Of a stretch of DNA of 64,000 nucleotides, positions 59,962-64,000 are shown one piece after another. The notes below the pieces were generated by a model. That model was given only the letters and a program-made list of their open reading frames with translations. It had not been told where the DNA came from and did not search any database. The translations under genes and the position numbers were made by a program. The number at the start of each line of letters is the position of its first letter. The stretch's first letter is position 1. The DNA comes from Leptobrachium leishanense (Eukaryota > Chordata > Amphibia > Anura > Megophryidae), in NCBI GenBank assembly GCA_009667805.1, contig CM019065.1, positions 22,719,822 to 22,783,821 on the forward strand, in the 5' to 3' direction.

Positions 59962-60311
59962 TATAGTTGACCCTCGTTATCCGGCCATCCGGTTTCGCGG
60001 ATTCGCCGACACACCGGAAGGCCACCCTCCACAGAGTTCAGCGTATAGATTGAATCGAAGGGAGAGAGAGGAGAAGAAAAAGAAAAAGGCCATCAAAGAC
60101 AAAGAGGAAGATAATGACCGAGAAGCCTTGAGTGAGAGTGGAGGAGGGGAACTTTGTGAGGGAAGAGGAAAATAAGAGTGAGAAACCATGTGTGCGCTCT
60201 GCGAGAATATAAATTGTGTTGGACTCTTGTATAAATCAGCGGTGGGACACAATATCAAATACAAGTCTCGCCAACGATCGTGAAAGTAACGTGTGTAGAT
60301 CCGGCTGGTGA
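59962..60311. other. No gene seen
   Basis: Short segment between two transposons. The frames in it are low-complexity. Confidence 0.4.
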
Positions 60312-60877
60312 TAGGGATGTGCGTTTCGGGTTTCGGAATTTCGGAATTTTCACGAAATTTCCCGATTCGTGTTTTCGGATGCGGCCGAATTTCTGAAAAT
60401 TTTTAGATCCGAAAATGTCAGATCCGAAATGTTTTCCGAGCCGAAACGAAATATTTTCGGATTTTTCGAATGGACTTGAAATGTGTCAAACGAGGAGAAC
60501 AGATGTTCCGAAAAACGAAAATTTTCCGAAAAACGAAAATTTTCTAAAAAACGAAAATTTTCCGAAAAAACGAAAAGTCGATACAAAAAACGAGCAAAAT
60601 GACACGAAAAATACGGAAAATGGTCGATATTCCGAAAAATGTTCAATTCCGAAAAACGAAAATTTCCGAAATTACGAAAAGTCGATACAAAAACCGAGCA
60701 CCGTGACACGAAAATACGAAAAATGGTCGATATTCCGAAAAAAAAATGTACCCGAAAAATGGGCCGAACCGAATCGAATCGAAACCAAAATCGGTCGAAA
60801 CGAGCCGAATCGAAAAGTTTAAAAATCCGAAAAATCGAACCGAATCGAACCGAAAAAAAAAACGGTGCACAAGCCTA
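60312..60877. mobile_element. hAT-type MITE rich in cgaaaa repeats
   Basis: Left end tagggatgtgcgtttcgg, right end cggtgcacaagccta, flanked by gctggtga on both sides (60304-60311 and 60878-60885), an exact 8-bp duplication. The body is dominated by ccgaaaaacgaaaatt-type repeats. No transposase. Confidence 0.88.
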
Positions 60878-60885
60878 GCTGGTGA

Positions 60886-62480
60886 CAGCCTCTTATGAAC
60901 AGCAGGTTCACCGTCAAGCCGCTTTAGAGACGGAAGCGCGCCAGGATTAATCTCTACTTAATCGCTACTTAGCAGTTAACGGTGTAACGTGGGGGTTTCC
61001 GTCTACGTGCAGAATGCTCCCCTTGAAGTCAGTATTCCGCAGAGGTACCACTTTTGGCCCAGAACGTAGTGAAACTCAGGCAATAACACTCAGGAGATCC
61101 TTGCTCTTTCAACCCATATTGGAGACTGACTGTTTATTACACAGAGACACACACCGGTACAGTCAAGGACCATACGTTTGCATACAATCAAACAGATTAC
61201 ATCACAGATCAGATCAGATAGCTGCACAGTTCAAACAATGAGATTACCCTTATTTCTCCCTCCCCCCTTCTCCCCCTAGGAAAACAATATGAATTTCTTA
61301 TAAAGAGAATGTACACAATAGAGAGAGCAGGTACTAATACAGAGGTCTACGCTATACAGAGAGAGGTTAGATAATTGAGGGAATGTACGCAATATACACA
61401 ACAATAGACTCTACAATAAATATATAAGAGAATATTAATATAACAGGCCACACAGAGCACAAACACCCTGCATCTAGAATACGGGGTGACTTTAACAAAG
61501 GAAAGAGCAGGAAAACAATATGAAACCTCAGGCCCGCACCTCCCAAATACATTTCTAGGCCCATGTACTTTGAGTCTAAAGTGACGCATGTCATAAACAG
61601 CAACCGCATAGGGGAGACACACTCACCGCACAGGGGAGACACACTCACTGCGGAAGGAAGAAACACTACCGCATAGGGGAGACACACTCACCAACTACTG
61701 GAGACACATTCACTATAGAGGGCAGAGCCAGACATTGCGGAGGGCAGACACATTCACCGCAAAAGGGAGAAACATTCACCACATAGGTTAGACACACTCA
61801 CCGCAGAAGAGAGACCCACTCACCACAGAGGGCACATTCACCACATAGGTTAGACACACTCATCACATAGGGTAAGTAAGGGGGCCCACGGTTTCTGATG
61901 GCAGCCTTGATGCTGTGTTTAGTATATAGTAGTATCCATGTTTCACATACAACACAATGAAAACCTATTCTGTATCCAGCCTCGGCCTTCAGAGCTCTTC
62001 TTCTACACACTATTGATTGTTTCCTCAAAGGACACTTAATGCACTGACGAGCAGCATGTTTAAGATCAAGAACATCTCAAAACGGACCCGTGTTAAGAGT
62101 ATTGAGCGTCTGAGAGACCCGAGACTGAGGAGATCGGTATTGGTAAAGAGAATGGCCAGGCAGGGGAGGAATGAAGAATGGTGTTGGAGAATTGTCCACC
62201 AGTCTTGGTCTCCTCTATCGAGTTTTAATGCTCCATCCAAGCATTGTAGATAACAGCAAAATGGTTTAGTGACCCCCAAAACAGCTCAGTAAGAGCATAT
62301 AGAGAGGGAGAATCAGAGAGAGCAGATTGGGATACGCGTTGATATAGGGAGAGATGCCGAAACGTTGGTATACTGTAACACATATGATGTAGGGCGCGCT
62401 CTATTGAATCCAGTGCAGCCTCTGCTTTGTTTCCTCAGTTTTAGGATAAGAGAGGATAGATAATATAAGGGAAAGAGACA
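60886..62480. other. No gene seen; degenerate gacacactcacc repeats
   Basis: About 61600-61880 carries imperfect copies of ggggagacacactcaccgca. The rest shows no domain, RNA or transposon end that I recognise. By the gene model it is the start of the first intron of the Ig receptor. Confidence 0.4.
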
Positions 62481-62485
62481 CATAC

Positions 62486-62528
62486 CTTGTAGAGATGATA
62501 ATATAAGAAGCAGCTTGATGGCGTCCAT
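62486..62528 (-). CDS. Signal-peptide exon, putative start of the Ig receptor gene
   Basis: ATG at 62526-62528 in a strong Kozak context (gaagccATGG). It reads MDAIKLLLILSSLQ: a basic residue, a short hydrophobic core and small residues before the cut, as in a secretory signal. It ends in the donor CAAG|GTATGT, phase 1, matching the phase-1 acceptor of the V-set exon at 54888. A separate first exon for the signal peptide with a phase-1 donor is the usual plan of Ig-superfamily receptor genes. The polypurine and GA-rich sequence upstream (62680-62722) may be promoter-proximal. The link over 7.6 kb is inference. Confidence 0.6.
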
Positions 62529-62794
62529 GGCTTCCTCTCAAACTAATGGATAGAGATTCTCGCCTGGGTGTTAGTCATTGGTCTGTATGGGCAGCACATT
62601 TCCTGAAGCTTACCCCCTGTGCTTGACACACTCTCTTCCTACGCTGCCAACTTCTCCTTTCTCAAAGTCTCTCACACAAAGAAAAGTGAACAGGAAAAAA
62701 ACAAGAGAGAGAGAGAGAGGGGTGAGAGCTTTAACAGCCAAATACTTCCTAAAAATGGCTCTGAGATAAAGTAGGCTCTGCACGAGCTCTGTGT

Positions 62795-62936
62795 GGGATA
62801 GTGTACAATCTGCAGGAGCTTTGCGTGGGATCATATAGTATCTGCAGGAGCTCTGAGTGGGATCATATAGTTTCTGCAGGAGCTCTGAGTCGGATCATAT
62901 AGTATCTGCAGGAGCTTTGCGTGGGATCGTGTATGT
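62795..62936. repeat. 32-bp tandem repeat, ~4-5 copies
   Basis: Unit tctgcaggagctctgagtgg followed by gatcatatagta, with ctctgag/ctttgcg alternation. It lies upstream of the signal-peptide exon. Confidence 0.9.
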
Positions 62937-63189
62937 CACATTCCACGTTGTCCATGTCAGGGACTTGGGGTGAGGTCGGTGGCTGGTGAGGCACTGGCTA
63001 GTATCAGAGCCAGATATACACAGATATTAACTTTCTGTGGTTTGTGTTTAGCTGTAAATTACCTTTTACTCGTTTACTGTAACCACACACATTATATACC
63101 TTTCGTCTTGCCATTTAATGGACTTTTTAATGATTCCATTATTTTCATATCATATACTTTACTATTAAAAAAAATTGATATAAAAACAG

Positions 63190-63545
63190 TTTTTCCTGTG
63201 CCTGTCATACTCTGTATCCGCCACTAGAGGGAGCTGCCTGTGCCTGTCATACTCTGTATCCGCCACTAGAGGGAGCTGCCTGTGCCTGTCATACTCTGTA
63301 TCCGCCACTAGAGGGAGCTGCCTGTGCCTGTCATACTCTGTATCCGCCACTAGAGGGAGCTGCCTGTGCCTGTCATACTTTGTATCCGCCACTAGAGGGA
63401 GCTGCCTGTGCCTGTCATACTCTGTATCCGCCACTAGAGGGCGCTGCCTGTGCCTGTCATACTCTGTATCCGCCACTAGAGGGAGCTGCCTGTGCCTGTC
63501 ATACTCTGTATCCGCCACTAGAGGGAGCTGCCTGTGCCTGTCATA
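63190..63545. repeat. 42-bp minisatellite, ~8 copies
   Basis: Near-identical units cctgtgcctgtcatactctg then tatccgccactagagggagc then tg. 42 bp is 14 codons, hence the open frames on both strands. It ends at 63545 where a dispersed repeat begins. Confidence 0.97.
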
Positions 63546-63547
63546 GT

Positions 63548-63905
63548 CTGAATTTTTGCAGCAGATTAAAATAATAAATGGTTTATTAGATATTGAATTA
63601 AAACGGGAATGTTTTTAACATTGAAATCTATGGGATTCGCCTGAATGAACCTGATGAATGAAACCACCGAACAGCAGGTCATTTCGGCAACTTTGCAACT
63701 TTTCTCTGCTGTTCGGTGTCTGTGAATAGATTAACCATTGCTTCTCTATGGGGTATTTCACTGCCGCCGAACAGTCATCGTAGTTGCTGGCAATTTGCCA
63801 GCCCGCTCTCTGAAAAGCTGAATGGCCCCGAAATGTCACCGTACGGGGAAATTCACTGTTCGGTGCTATTTTGGGGCCGGATTGGCTCTCTCTGTTTAAC
63901 CCCTT
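63548..63905 (+). repeat. Copy of the 24405-24762 repeat
   Basis: Matches 24405-24762 along its length (aataaatggtttattagata, gaaaccaccgaacagcagg, tgaatagattaaccattgct) and ends in ctctctctgtttaacccctt, a diverged form of the family terminus. Confidence 0.75.
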
Positions 63906-64000
63906 AAATGTTGAGTGCGCTAAACACACACACTGCCTGACTTTTTTCAGACGCTCTAGTGACCTTTGGGAGCATACGTTTAGTTTAAACATTGAAAAAT

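Overview
The window looks like non-coding-rich chromosomal DNA from a vertebrate, most likely a frog or toad (inference). The support is spliced immunoglobulin-superfamily exons with vertebrate splice sites, CR1-type LINEs that keep an esterase-like ORF1, PIF/Harbinger, hAT and Tc1 DNA transposons with many short derivatives, and tandem arrays covering roughly a third of the window. There is no operon, Shine-Dalgarno or other bacterial signal. Long open frames inside the arrays follow from repeat units divisible by 3 and are not genes.

Layout. 1-8345: purine-rich ~36-bp satellite with a ~2-kb higher-order pattern. 8346-9100: foldback carrying a tRNA-like SINE head. 9101-12707: 54-bp satellite array split by a Harbinger MITE. 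12708-17370: small repeats, a hairpin MITE and a second Harbinger MITE. 17371-23072: foldback hAT-type element with an exact 8-bp target duplication and a ~4-kb CR1 LINE inside it. 23486-24762: short inverted-repeat element holding a third MITE. 25013-28318: second 54-bp array. 28426-31572: a complete-ended PIF/Harbinger element with TTA target duplication, a two-exon DDE transposase on + and a two-exon MADF/BESS protein on -, the two genes interlocked through each other's introns. It is the likely source of the trans-acting proteins for the six MITEs found here.

34.6-62.5 kb, minus strand: I assemble a candidate immune-type receptor gene that no single open frame reveals. It has a signal-peptide exon (62528-62486), three V-set Ig exons (54888-54481, 40663-40310, 39441-39082) and a transmembrane exon (34706-34605). 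Every junction is phase 1 with GT/AG sites. Cytoplasmic exons were not found. The exons could also belong to two neighbouring genes.

The introns of this gene are packed with nested insertions: a hAT inside a 37-bp VNTR (35585-38836); a hAT-type element from 41062 to 48448 containing a TTAA element built from eight hairpins, two Harbinger MITEs and a CR1 LINE; an L1-like retroposon with a 14-bp target duplication (50595-54133) containing another CR1; and a Tc1 element (58343-59959) whose transposase has one nonsense codon. The right edge holds a 42-bp VNTR and a repeat fragment.
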